DNA of 64,000 bases from Paraspadella gotoi (Eukaryota > Chaetognatha): contig CM119265.1 of NCBI GenBank assembly GCA_051294375.1, positions 11,843,818-11,907,817 on the forward strand. Reading direction: 5' to 3'. Made by a program: the position numbers and the translations under genes. Under the pieces are notes generated by a model, which did not search any database, was not told the DNA's origin, and saw nothing but the letters and a program-made list of their open reading frames with translations. This document shows, one piece after another, positions 22,901 through 32,859 of the stretch (position 1 is its first letter; each line of letters starts with the position of its first letter).

Positions 22901-25900
22901 ACATAAATTTGACGTAAAGTTTAGATTCATGAATTTAAAGTTAACTAAAAGTGAAGCGAATATATCATAAAATAAATTAAAAGGTATAATAAATAAGTGG
23001 CATAAATAAGTAATATAATTTAGATAAATCACATAAAATGATGCACTTGTCTTAAAATATGTTAATGTTAAATGTATAGGTTAGAGTTATATGGTCTAAG
23101 GTTAGGGTTAGTGCCTAAGTTTAAGATAACATTTAAGTTTTAATTAGTGTTAAAGTCATGGTTTTTAATATAAATAGTAATAAATAATAATAATAATAAT
23201 AAATGAAAGTAATAACATTTTTGAAAATAACGTTATGTTACACTTAAAGACTTCTCTTATTTAAGTTTAAGAATCGGTTAACTAAGTTTATATTTGTCAC
23301 CAAATTTAAATCTACATTATTATTTTACGTATACTTATTTAATATAATTGTAAATGAGTCACTATGAAGCAATTAAAAAAAATTATAAGGTTTTAAAGGC
23401 AAAAATATTTTATAAGTCACGGCTTAACATTTAGAATATGCAAATGATAATTTGGATTCGATTTCAAATCTATACTGAACAAACAAGAGACAACGTTTCA
23501 ATCAACCTCTTTTCTTTCTGAGAATGATTCTATATTTTGAAAAATTAGCTTTATCTAAAAAGTGTGGTTAGCAGGGGTAACAGACAAAATGGTTTTACTG
23601 ATTTACTCAACCATTCATTTCAATCATAAGGTTTTTTAAATTAAAATATAACGATGACCATTTGAAATAGAAGATGGAATGGTGATGTTGGCAGATTTAA
23701 TAATGTTGTTAAACAGCGTTAGAACAGAGAAAGAATAAGATATAAATTTATTGTAGTTTTTTGGACAATTATTTCTACTTAGATTTTCCATTAGAATCAT
23801 AATGAAAAAGTTTGAAATAATAATATATTTCAAATTCATCAGAAGTATAAATATATATAAATACTATTAAATAGAATGGATAATAAAGCCTGTAGAGTGT
23901 ATATGTCCCCATTTTCCCCCTAATTATTTGTTTGCCTTTAGTTATTACCGTTTCTGCCAATAGATGTCTTTTTTCTTTTCTTTAGGAGATTTCACTCCTC
24001 TTTTCTTTTCTTACCAGATATTCTAGGCACATACATAGATACCATTGCAGGAAACGGATTGATCATGTTGCTTGTCTCGCTTGTCTCGTTTGGCTTTTCT
24101 GCCTTTTCTTCTCTCTCGACCAATCAGAGAGGTGGCTTGCCTCACGGAATCGACGGGAGAGAGATGAGAGAAGAAACGAGGCAGTCTTCAACTTACCCTC
24201 AAGAAACTAACATCATAATTCCTAAGTTCATGTACTATTTACTTTGTATTTTGAACCATCGTTTTAATCATCATAATCTCCCTCTATTATTATCTCTGCG
24301 TTTATTTGTGTAAAATAAAACTACTAAAAATTATCCGTAATAAACCACTCCTACTTCCTTCATTGATACATAGATACTTAGGATTGTTCCGCCCGTCACA
24401 AAACTGTCTTTTACGAGGCTTAGGACCCTTCACGTCACGTCACCCTTTGATACCATTCACAGACAGACATTGTGGCCATAGAGCCCACCGTGAGACCACA
24501 CTCCAAGACTCGTGGATGCGCTTGTGGTCAGACTTTAGCTCTGTTAGTTATATTTTGATTAGCCTCCAATTTAGTAATTAACTTTCGTTCAAATTTTGTC
24601 TCTCTAAATTTTCTCTGTTCCAAAGTTTAATATTTCATAGATTCCCAGGAACTCGGCGCCTATTTTGTAAACATTTTGTCTAAGTAGAATAAAAGGAAGA
24701 GAGACGAGAGGGAGGCCGAGATTTTAGTACATTCCATTTTCAGATCTCAAGGGAGTAAGACGCAATATTTTATCACCGTTTAATTTTCTAATACAACTTT
24801 GGCAATCTACAATTATTTCAGGTAACTTCAAAAACTAATTAGACAGATTATGCATAATCCAGCTCTCTATCCTTCATCTATTGAGGGCCACAGGTCACGT
24901 TACCGACAGCTCGGTCATAGACTTGTGGACGGACTTTTGGTCCATTCCATTCGACCACACTCGGGTGACGACAGCCTCGCCGACCAAGGACTCACGGAGC
25001 GACCGAGCCCCCGACCCGACGTCTTTAACGCACGCGCAACGGTGTCAGACGCGGCCACGCCCACTTCCGGAGACGTCAGCGAGGGACGAGGACTACTTTC
25101 CTCCGTAGCGACCCAACAGCAGCGAAGCAGAGGCGACTTCGTGGACACACAGCAAGTGTTCATACAAAGCCTTCAAAATATTTAAAGTTTCTTAAATTAA
25201 GGTGTTCAAGCTGTTGTTCAAGGTATAATAAAGTTGAATTGATTCATCATATTTTTTTTATAATACTTTGAATCAAATCGCGTTTACAAGTTGTAAGTAA
25301 AACTATCTTAATTAATGGTCACTGTGATCAAATAGCATTTCCTCCATATTTGAAAAAATGAATATTATTTTTCATTTTTATATATTTTATTATTTCCAAA
25401 AAAAAATTTTTGCCCGCTCCGACTCTAGCTCCGGCCAAGATAAAATCTCAGCTCGAATGTCAGGAACAAACTCTTGTGGAATCTCAATTGGAACTTTGTG
25501 GAAATCCGTATAAACATTTGTGGATTTAATTCATTCATTGATTGTCTTATTTAATTAAAGATTCATTGATTATTCATTCTTTCGTCATTGATAATTATTT
25601 AATTGATTCATTACTATTTTTCCCCTCAGCTATCATGAGTTAATGATTAATATTTTATAGCAGAGGTGTTGGGTACTTCTTCGTGTTTACTTAGGGCAGT
25701 GATTTCTATTCGGGTATTTTCAACAATGAAATTGAAACTTATATAACTATTATTTCTTTTTTCCCACTGATAAATATGAAACACGCTTTATTTAAAAAAA
25801 CGGTTGGCTATAGTTATCTTCTCCTTATAACATAGAACTCACTGGGTGAATTTCTATGCTTTAAAAATACGGTAAGACATAATTTCTTTTACATTAATCA

Positions 25901-28339
25901 TTCTATTTATGGTACCTGCTCTAATTAAGATGCAACTAAAACGAATTTTCATGGTAAGGAAAACTTTTAAAGATTAAATTGCTCGTCAGATCTATCACGT
26001 TTTTTAGATATACTACAGCTGAGGCAAAAAAACGGCACGGTATATTTTAAAACTTTTTTTCCATTTTTTTACTATTTTTTTTCTCTCTTAAACCTTCTCT
26101 CTGTCCCTCTCTTTTTCTCTCTCTCTCTCTGTCTTTCTCTCCCTTTCTCCGACTTTTCTGTCCTCATATTTCTCTGTGTCATCCCTTCTTTTCTTCCTTT
26201 ACCTTTATTTTCCTTCCTCTCTATCTCTGATTTTCTCTCCCTCTCTGATTCTCTTTCTTCCCTCTTTCTTATTTTTTCTTTTCTCCTAATTGTTTTCGTT
26301 CTACCTCTTCTCCCCATATATTAATTTCTTTCCACTCTTTCTCTCTCTCCCTGATACTTTTTTTTAACCCATACTCTTTCTTCTCTTATTTGGATACTGG
26401 ATGTATAAAAATCTTTAAAATGTATTGTAAGAAAAAAAATCTTGGGTAGCGTATGATTTTATTCAGAGTTTGGTTGCCTAGCAGATTTAGAGAAATTAAT
26501 TTGCTGACGCTTCCCCTTACAATAAAAGAAGGCGGTTTTTTTTAATTCGTCAACCTTAGTATGTTTCTCATCTATTAAAACTATAAAATAAGTCAAAAAC
26601 CGAGTTTTAGTTTAAAAAAAACGCACCTCACAAATCCTCACAAATTAAAAGTAGGCTGAAAAAGTGTTTTGCAGCTAAAGTATTAAGTATTTTGCCCTAA
26701 TTTTTTAGGTACCAGAAGCACCAACAATAGGGAATACTTTATTAGAATTGTGGACATTTTGAAGTATTTTCGTTTAACAAATTGTAATAAGATGTAAAAA
26801 TGTAAATTTTTGACTAGTCAATTTAAAAATTCATTCATAGGCAAACAATAGATGACTAACGGCAAATGAACCAACTCAGAGGTAAAGAAGATAAGAAGGA
26901 CCCGAAATCCGGAGTAAAAAATTTTTCTTCAATGATCTTGGTATTCAAATCTCAAGACAAAAGTCAAAATGGACAAAAATGGACATAATTTTTTTTATTA
27001 AAAATAGCAAAAATGATATTGATTCTTGATTAAAAAATGCAGCAGAAGATTTCAATTAATCCGTAGACTTGCCAAATTTGTCTTAGAGTTAAAATTTATT
27101 CATTTTTGTTGGTAATATTCTAACAATATTGAAAAAAGTGTTTTTTTTGCTAAATTCCTCGATAGAAATCACTGCCTTAGTGACTACTGATCCATTGTGT
27201 TCTCTCTTGATATATTATTACAGAGTAGTGACTCTGGGCTAGTGAAACTGTTGACGCCCTGCTGCCCGCGTCTAGTGGCATACGAGCAACGCCGAGACTC
27301 TTAAGCTGCCCCTTTGGTCTGCAGCCACCCATCGACCCGTTAGGGGGTCCGCAAGGTTTGCCCCCTAACAGTGGTGCATCGTCCGGGAAAGAAAATAAAT
27401 AAGAAAATAAGAAAATAAATAAGAAAATAAATAAGAAAATAAATTCAGCTCCAGCTCCGGCCAAATATGCCAGGTCCGGCAGTTCCGACTCCAGCTCCAC
27501 ATCACTGCAAGATAATAACATACGTAGCAGGACCCTGCAAGCTTTCATTCAAGACTATATTTAGCAGGATGACTCACCTGCTAACACGATTTGGCACAAG
27601 AGTCTAGCTTGATCATCAGAAAGCGGATCCATTTTGGTCGACGAAACCAGTTCTTTTTGAATCAACGAGTTGACAGTTCGAGTCAGTTGACCGCGAAGTT
27701 GGCTGTAGGGAATGTCGAATTTATTAAAGAGATTTAAAACTGAAATTGATTTAATTTACTATTCCAAATGAATGATTAGAAATTTGAACTCCCTAACCTA
27801 ATCTCCATCATCGCTTTCCTCCTCAAGCCGAATTTTTTACAAAAACCTTCCGAACATCCCTCGTATTCGGCGGCTCCCACGGCCTTGAGGAGGACCATGA
27901 GATCGCCCAGCATGCGGCGATGTCCAACGCCGGCCAACTTTTGGCGCATCTCGCGCAAGGGTCGCGAAAAAGTGACGACGCCGGATTCGACGCTGGTTTC
28001 GTCGGCGTCAAACGAATCGTGGAAAAACACCTCTTGTACCGTCAGGGCCGATATGGCGGCTATGACGTAAGGAAGGCACCCGTGCTGATGCCCCATAGCG
28101 AGCATCTTGGAATACCGAGGAGAGATGGGAAACAAGGCCATTATTTTTCCCAGTTTGGTGATCTTTGGCGGATATTTTTCTGGCTCGATCGGCTTGCGGG
28201 TAGTACGTCTTAACAGCGATACACGGGCGTCCTCCTCAAGCGCCCCCAGAGATAAGAGCAGACGCTCGGCAGCAAGGAGCGCCTCCGTCGACGGAGGCGT
28301 CGGGAAAGGGAAGTTAATGACTTTATCGATTCCAAGATC
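13987..28339 (-). CDS. DHX37: DHX37 DEAH-box RNA helicase, 3' exons 6-9
   Basis: DHX37 (yeast Dhr1) is a nucleolar helicase that removes U3 snoRNA from the small-subunit pre-ribosome. This part encodes residues 734-1,180. Exons (minus strand): 27,798-28,339 (winged-helix/ratchet; starts DLGIDKVINFPFPTPPS), 27,578-27,702 (QLRGQLTRTVNSL), 17,882-17,967 (KMPQGTGQADSKLKNAYEG), 13,987-14,577 (OB-fold C-terminus with PLFIHPSSVLF and LQPRTQTLL, ending EWLPEALHPQVKDAWPP then stop). All splice sites are GT-AG and phases are consistent. The 86-bp exon is too short for simple ORF detection and was found by phase and homology. Intron 6 is 95 bp. Introns 7 and 8 are expanded by transposons to 9.6 and 3.3 kb. 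It joins in frame to exons 1-5 at 47,087-49,636. Confidence 0.95.
14636..17859. mobile_element. hAT-like non-autonomous element with 8-bp TSD in DHX37 intron 8
   Basis: Termini read TAGACACATTTGAATCCGAC... and its reverse complement, and the two ends stay similar for roughly 150-500 bp inward (GTGTCATTCTGTTCGTTTTTCC and CGCCCGAGCCAGGGGTGTT blocks). Directly outside is the perfect 8-bp duplication TTGCTTAT (14,628-14,635 and 17,860-17,867). TSD length and terminal TAG/CTA suggest the hAT superfamily. No transposase frame was found in 3.2 kb, so the copy depends on another element. Removing it and one TSD leaves an intron of about 72 bp, like the other introns of the gene. A deletion derivative lies at 30,275-31,220. 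Confidence 0.8.
17968..20452. other. DHX37 intron 7, proximal part: AT-rich and repeats
   Basis: Intron sequence. It contains a GGATCTGCCCACGATCATTA edge motif at about 19,085, GAC/GAT-rich short tracts (19.2 and 19.86 kb), an R1 repeat copy (19,588-19,769) and TTGATTGATTAATT simple tracts (20.0-20.27 kb). No other gene was recognised. Confidence 0.55.
19588..19769 (+). repeat. Dispersed repeat R1
   Basis: About 180-bp repeat starting ATGAAATTGGTACAACCAAT and ending TTTATTCACTCCC, with CTTGCCCCTGACTTTGGACA in the middle. Other copies are at 37,906-38,086 and 46,789-46,970 (+), 28,373-28,495 (-), and a 3' fragment at about 27,504-27,560. There is no ORF; it behaves like a short interspersed element. 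Confidence 0.8.
20740..21914 (-). pseudogene. Decayed SGNH hydrolase / tyrosine recombinase transposon protein
   Basis: Three minus-strand frames give pieces of one mobile-element protein. Frame 1 (21,138-21,914) has an SGNH-hydrolase-like start: LVLHAGVND (about residues 15-23) and DDVHLNASG (block V-like, near residue 104). A recombinase N-terminal region follows (ATATPDDVCRFL). Frame 2 (20,937-21,128) continues with WLKAVSVEQRKAHVTPRQAP. Frame 3 ends with catalytic boxes HGSRAG, GHCRW and EHYTKLH, i.e. H-x-x-R, H/W and the nucleophile Tyr. The box I Arg segment is missing, so there is at least one deletion plus two frameshifts. SGNH plus tyrosine recombinase occurs in Ngaro/DIRS-like elements, and Crypton-type is the alternative. 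No reverse transcriptase was found. It lies in DHX37 intron 7, same strand as the host gene. Confidence 0.7.
22090..22815. mobile_element. MITE with TA target duplication and long terminal inverted repeats
   Basis: Ends are CAGAAGGCTTCATATTATAA and its exact reverse complement, flanked by TA on both sides. The arms remain alike for about 200 bp, including AATTCGCCTCGATAGTTCCAT. Coding capacity is absent. TA duplication and a CAG start suggest a Tc1/mariner-type non-autonomous element. A related right end occurs at about 57,220-57,333 and 63,280-63,393. Confidence 0.75.
22816..23980. other. AT-rich intronic sequence, no gene seen
   Basis: DHX37 intron 7. AT-rich, with TAATAATAA tracts near 23,180. 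Nothing recognised. Confidence 0.6.
23981..25250. other. Less AT-rich unassigned block, possibly LTR-derived
   Basis: Composition is more balanced than the surroundings, with TTCTCTCTCGACCAATCAGA near 24,108, AATAAAAGGAAGAGAGACGA near 24,690 and several overlapping frames of 75-111 codons at 24,850-25,185 that match nothing I know. Two segments, 24,465-24,550 and 24,880-24,960, look loosely related (GTGGCCATAGAGCCCACC / GAGGGCCACAGGTCACG). An old LTR retrotransposon fragment is possible but not shown. Confidence 0.3.
25251..26569. other. AT-rich intronic sequence with CT microsatellite
   Basis: A pyrimidine-rich (TCTC)n stretch runs from about 26,080 to 26,370. The 81-codon minus frame there is its purine shadow. 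No gene. Confidence 0.65.
26570..27140 (+). repeat. Dispersed repeat, inverted copy of 1-560
   Basis: See the entry at 1-560. This copy lies in DHX37 intron 7. Confidence 0.7.
27177..27440 (+). mobile_element. LTR-like end with primer-binding-site-like motif
   Basis: The block ends with a small hairpin GTTAGGGGG...CCCCCTAAC followed by AGTGGTGCATCGTCCGGGA. That resembles the LTR end (..CA) plus tRNA primer-binding-site region of Ty3/gypsy- or BEL-type elements. An AATAAATAAG tandem and an R1 fragment follow. The left LTR edge and internal domain are not seen. Tentative. Confidence 0.35.
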
Positions 28340-28372
28340 CTGAAAGAAAAAGACCATCTGAAAGTTACATCT

Positions 28373-28495
28373 TGTAAGAGTGATGGAGGCCACCAAAGCC
28401 TGTCCAAAGCCACCAAAGCCTGTCCAAAGTCAGGGGCAAGATAGCTTATTTATTAAATGAATGGATAATTTTTATATTGGTTGTACCAATTTCAT
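28373..28495 (-). repeat. Dispersed repeat R1, reverse copy
   Basis: Reverse-oriented R1, starting 33 bp upstream of the DHX37 exon 6 acceptor, so close to the polypyrimidine/branch region. It contains an internal duplication of CCACCAAAGCCTGTCCAAAG. Confidence 0.8.
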
Positions 28496-28589
28496 AAATA
28501 TATACCATCTTGGAAAATGAATAAGTCGCCAAATTTTAAAATTAGTTAATTGTATATTAAAATTTAAATATAACCAGGGTTGTGGAGCT

Positions 28590-28760
28590 GGCCATTTTTT
28601 CTCCAGATCCAACTCCAGCTCCGGCCAAAAAAAATTGTCAGCTCCAGCTCCAACTCCGGCTCCATCCTATATTTTTTTCCAGCTCCAACTCCAGCTCCAG
28701 CTCCAATAAAAATTTTGAGACAGCTCGAGCTCCAGCTCCCAGCTCCGACCCTTTAAAGTT
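28590..28760. repeat. CAGCTC / AGCTCC hexanucleotide repeat
   Basis: Imperfect tandem AGCTCC, AACTCC and GGCTCC hexamers. Small satellites of the same motif occur at about 25,420-25,450 and 27,446-27,505. Confidence 0.85.
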
Positions 28761-30274
28761 TAATGTTGCATGTATTTAAATCAGTACTAATTTTACTAAT
28801 TTACTTATTTATAACTTATTTATCTGCTTATACTAAAATAAATAATAATTTTATTAATTCATGTATGAAATCATTTGATAATTGATTTATTAATAATAAT
28901 TATGTATTTTTTAATATTTAACGTATTAGAACACAATTTGTACTGAAATGTAAACAATGTTTATAAGAGTAAAAAATAAACATTTAATCCGCACTTAATT
29001 AATATACTTTATATCAAATAACTTTTAATTTTTAACTTTTATCTAAAATTTTACCTTTTACATTTTAAAATATTGTAATTATTTATCAGGATTTTACTAT
29101 CTTGTTTAAGACTCAGTATTTCATTGAATTTTGTGTCATGTGATCACCTTTTAAGGTGATCATGAAAAGTAGGATACTTATGCACGTTAAAGGTCTTTAC
29201 ATTTACTTTACCTTACCAGTTACCTTCCTTCCGAGTATAAACTGACAAATTGATAAAGTTATAAGCCTTTTTAACATAAGTGGTACAGACCAACGGACAG
29301 ACATACCGACCAACTGACCGACCGACAGGAAGGGAAAGGTCTCACTCCCAATGCCAAGGAATCAAGGACAAACCTTAGACCACCTTGTCTTAAGGCAAGA
29401 AGAGGGCAGCCGGCAAGCATATCACGTCAGATGAAGTAGCCCAAGGCATTTTTCCATGAGGATTTTTGCCCGACCCTAATATGACGAGGTCCCTAAGTCT
29501 GGGAACTCAAGATCCAAATGACTTATGACATGCCAATGACCCGGTCACATCGTCACTGCCTTCCCTTTGTCCAGAAGCGGGGGGCAAGCTCTTTCTTCTC
29601 TTATTTTTTACTAACTCTCTTCTCTTTAATGTAATTTATTGTTTATTTATTGTTTACTTTCACAATTTATTATTTAAAATGTTAATGTTTGCAAATTTAA
29701 ATTGTTAATATATATTAACTTATCTCAACTATCTCTCTTTCACTCTCCCTCACTCTTTTGTACTTATTCTTAACCGGTCTTTAACCTTCCACTGACTTTT
29801 TCTTAATTTTTTGTTGAAAACCTCTCTCTCTCCCTCTCACTCTCTCTCACTTTCACACACACAAACCTTATACTTAGTCAAAAATTTTTACAATTCATTT
29901 ATTAATTTTTTGCGCTAATGAAGACTTGCATCTAAAGTTAAAAAATTTCCCTTTTTCTCTGTTTCAAAATAAAATTGTTACATAAACAAGATCGGTCCAT
30001 CCGATGCGATGTTGCAGTGACTTTCTTTTCATGTGTTATTTATAAAAAGATTTATGGTTGATCACAACTGTGCAAAGTTTCATTACAAACAACCAGACAT
30101 TACAAGAAATATACTGCATTTGGGGTTCCAGCCTACACTATGTGTTAAATATGTTTCACCTTGTTTCGGGACGTATCGCCAATTTTATTTTTGGCTAGTT
30201 TTAGTCTCGGCCAATATTTTTGCGCGCTTTGTCTCCTGCCTAGATTTCCGTGATTTTAATATGAGATTAAGTAG
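28761..30274. other. Intron 5 sequence, no gene seen
   Basis: AT-rich, with a near-perfect palindrome CATGTGATCACCTT..AAGGTGATCATG at 29,137-29,164, a GC-richer block at 29,280-29,600 of unknown origin and a CT microsatellite at 29,820-29,870. The 84-codon frame at 30,033-30,287 has no recognisable domain. Confidence 0.5.
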
Positions 30275-31220
30275 TAGACACATTTGAATCCGACAAAGTT
30301 TTAATTAGATAACCAGTCTCGGTGTCATTCTGTTCGTTTTTCCAAGCTCTTTTTAACTAAAAAGTTTTAATTAAAAAAAAAAAACTTTTTCGCCCGAGCC
30401 AGGTCATTCAGCATAACAATACGTAATCATTGATGTGTTAGAGCTAATATATCGAGAAATACATTATAGTCATCAGTAATCACAAAGAAATAAGTTCTTA
30501 TTTATTTGTGTTCATTCTGTTTTCAATAATTTTTTTTAAATGGGTAAATAACAAAATTGTTAAGTTAAATGGGTAAGCACATTTTTTAAAGATTTGTTTT
30601 TCAATCTGGTTGTTAAAAAATTCTAGGTAAGAAGTTAAAACACGGTATGGGATAGTTTAGAAGGGGAGAATTAAACAATTAATCTCGTTACTCTGTTGGT
30701 TTTCCAGTCATGAACAAAATCTTCAGTTAAATAGATGGTAAAGAAATTCGAGCTACAATGAATCTACACTGAATTTGAAGAGTTGCAGCCTAAACGACTG
30801 CAATAATATTGAATTAAAAATTTGATAAGCAATCTTAAAAACATTTGTAAAAATGTAATAGAGAGACATTTTGATAAACGCGTTCCAGTTAGAAAGAATT
30901 CAGGGTTAAAGTTTAAAAACGTTTCATTTTCAAGGATACAAGTTGAAATTTAAAAATGTCTCTCTATTACATTTTTCTATTTCAGTAATAAAGAATTCAT
31001 AAAAAATATCAGATGGATTGGCCTTTTCGTTTGACCTGCAACTCTTAAGATAGGTTTCTTTTATTTTATATTATAATTAAAACCGATATAAAATGGGGTA
31101 GAATGCATCAAATGCTTAAAGTGAATACATTTTCGGAATCGCCAGGAGCTCAGCTTTCTGAATTTGTACTCCATTTTAGCCTATTTTGAAGTTGAATTGA
31201 ATGACCCTTTTTCTTAACCT
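30275..31220. mobile_element. Deletion derivative of the hAT-like element
   Basis: Begins with the same TAGACACATTTGAATCCGAC terminus as 14,636. After about 125 bp it jumps to sequence equivalent to 16,510 and follows the longer copy to about 17,330. About 1.7 kb of the interior has been lost, and the right terminus is missing. Confidence 0.8.
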
Positions 31221-32850
31221 TCCTTTTAATTTATTTTAAATAAAAATTTCGCGAATGAAAACTGAACCAATTCACTTTACCATGTTGTTTTAATATAAAA
31301 AAATTGGTCAATAATAAAAAGAAAAATAGAACGAGCTCTAGGGACAAGGCTTTTGGAATCTCATAAGTCGAAGTACCATTTATAATGGTAACATATCCTA
31401 ATCCCGTTTGTAATTTTAAAAAGTGAAATTTCCCTTTCATTTCTATAGTAAAATGAGGTATGAAAATCCTCTGGAGACGAGTAGTCCATTTCCCTGGCTT
31501 GTTTGATAGTAAAATCTTTATCAAATGAGACAAGAAGAAAGGAACGAGCTCTTGAGATGCAAAGCTGTCGGAATCGGGTGTTTTACAACTTTTCTATCGG
31601 AATTTCTTGCAGGCTCGTTTGTAAAGTTAGAAAAATGTTGAATTTTTTTTAAGCAAGATTTTCGCCTAGTAGTGTAAACTCCCTTGCTCTTCACAACTTC
31701 ATTTATTGTGTGGCATTGACTCATTAAAACAAGTTTGAGCAAACAATGTCGGATCTGCCTACGAAAATTAATTAATTATTTAATTGATTAATTAATTTTA
31801 ATATTTAATAATTAATTATTAATTTATATACAGCTTATCATCATCGATGTCCTTAAAATAAAGTAAATGTGACTTATATTTTTCCATTTAAACTCATTTC
31901 CACTGCACAATTCCGTCAAAACTTTATATCTAGCTTCTTCACACACTTCCTTCCCGCTCACAAAAATTTCATCCCAATCTATTATGGGTTAAAATAAGTA
32001 AAAAGAGTCAAGTAAATGTGACTCATATTTTTTTTATTTAAACTCATTTCCACTCGTACCGAAACTTTATATCAAGCTTCGTCACACATTTTCCTACCCA
32101 CACACAAAATTTAAACTCAATCTATCCATCCAATTATGATTAATTAGAGTATTTATTGGTTAAAATAAGTAAAAGATTTTAATAAATGCGACTTATGTTT
32201 TTTCCATTTAAACTCATATCCACTCACACAATTCCGTCGAAACTTTATATCCAGCTCATCACCACATGTTCCTACCCATACATAAAATTTCATTCCGATC
32301 CAACCAGCCAATCATTATTGGGGCTTTTTGCTAAGGTGGGACGAATGGACGGATTGATTGACTGATTAATTAGTGATTAATTAATTGACTAATTGTTTAA
32401 TTAACTAATTAATTATTTGATTTATTAATACATCCTGCATATACATTTAATATAAAAAGAAAAAAAATCATAATCAATTAGTGAAACAGGTTTGTTTTTT
32501 TCCATTTAAACTCATTTCCACTTAAACGATTCCATCGAAACTTGGTTTCCTGTTCAATCACACACTTTCCTACTCACATACAAAATTCCAGGTCAATCGC
32601 CCAATCCACTCATGAGCAATTGGTGTTCAAATAATGAATTATATTTTTTTGTTTTTTCCATTTAAACTTATTTCCACTCGGAAGATTCCATCGAAACTTT
32701 ATATCCAGCTCAATCACACTTCCCTACCCACACACAAAATTTCATTCAAATCCATCTATTCAATCACAAGTAATTGGTGTTTTTTGCTAAGGTGGGACGG
32801 ACGGACGGACAGAGACGGACGGACGGGCATTTTTTTTGCATAATTTGTTG
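31221..32850. repeat. Unassigned DNA, edge motif and dispersed-repeat copies
   Basis: 31,221-31,730 has two short minus-strand frames of unknown meaning. A GAGCAAACAATGTCGGATCT edge motif lies at about 31,737. 31,880-32,800 contains four or five diverged copies of the CATTTAAACTCATTTCCACT...CACACACAAAATTTCAT repeat, ending in GGGACGGACGGACGGAC. Confidence 0.6.
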
Positions 32851-32859
32851 TTCCAAATG

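Noticed and set aside
24850-25185. 111-codon plus-strand frame as a gene
   Set aside because: Several overlapping frames of similar length occur in the same GC-richer stretch and none resembles a known protein or shows clear splice structure.
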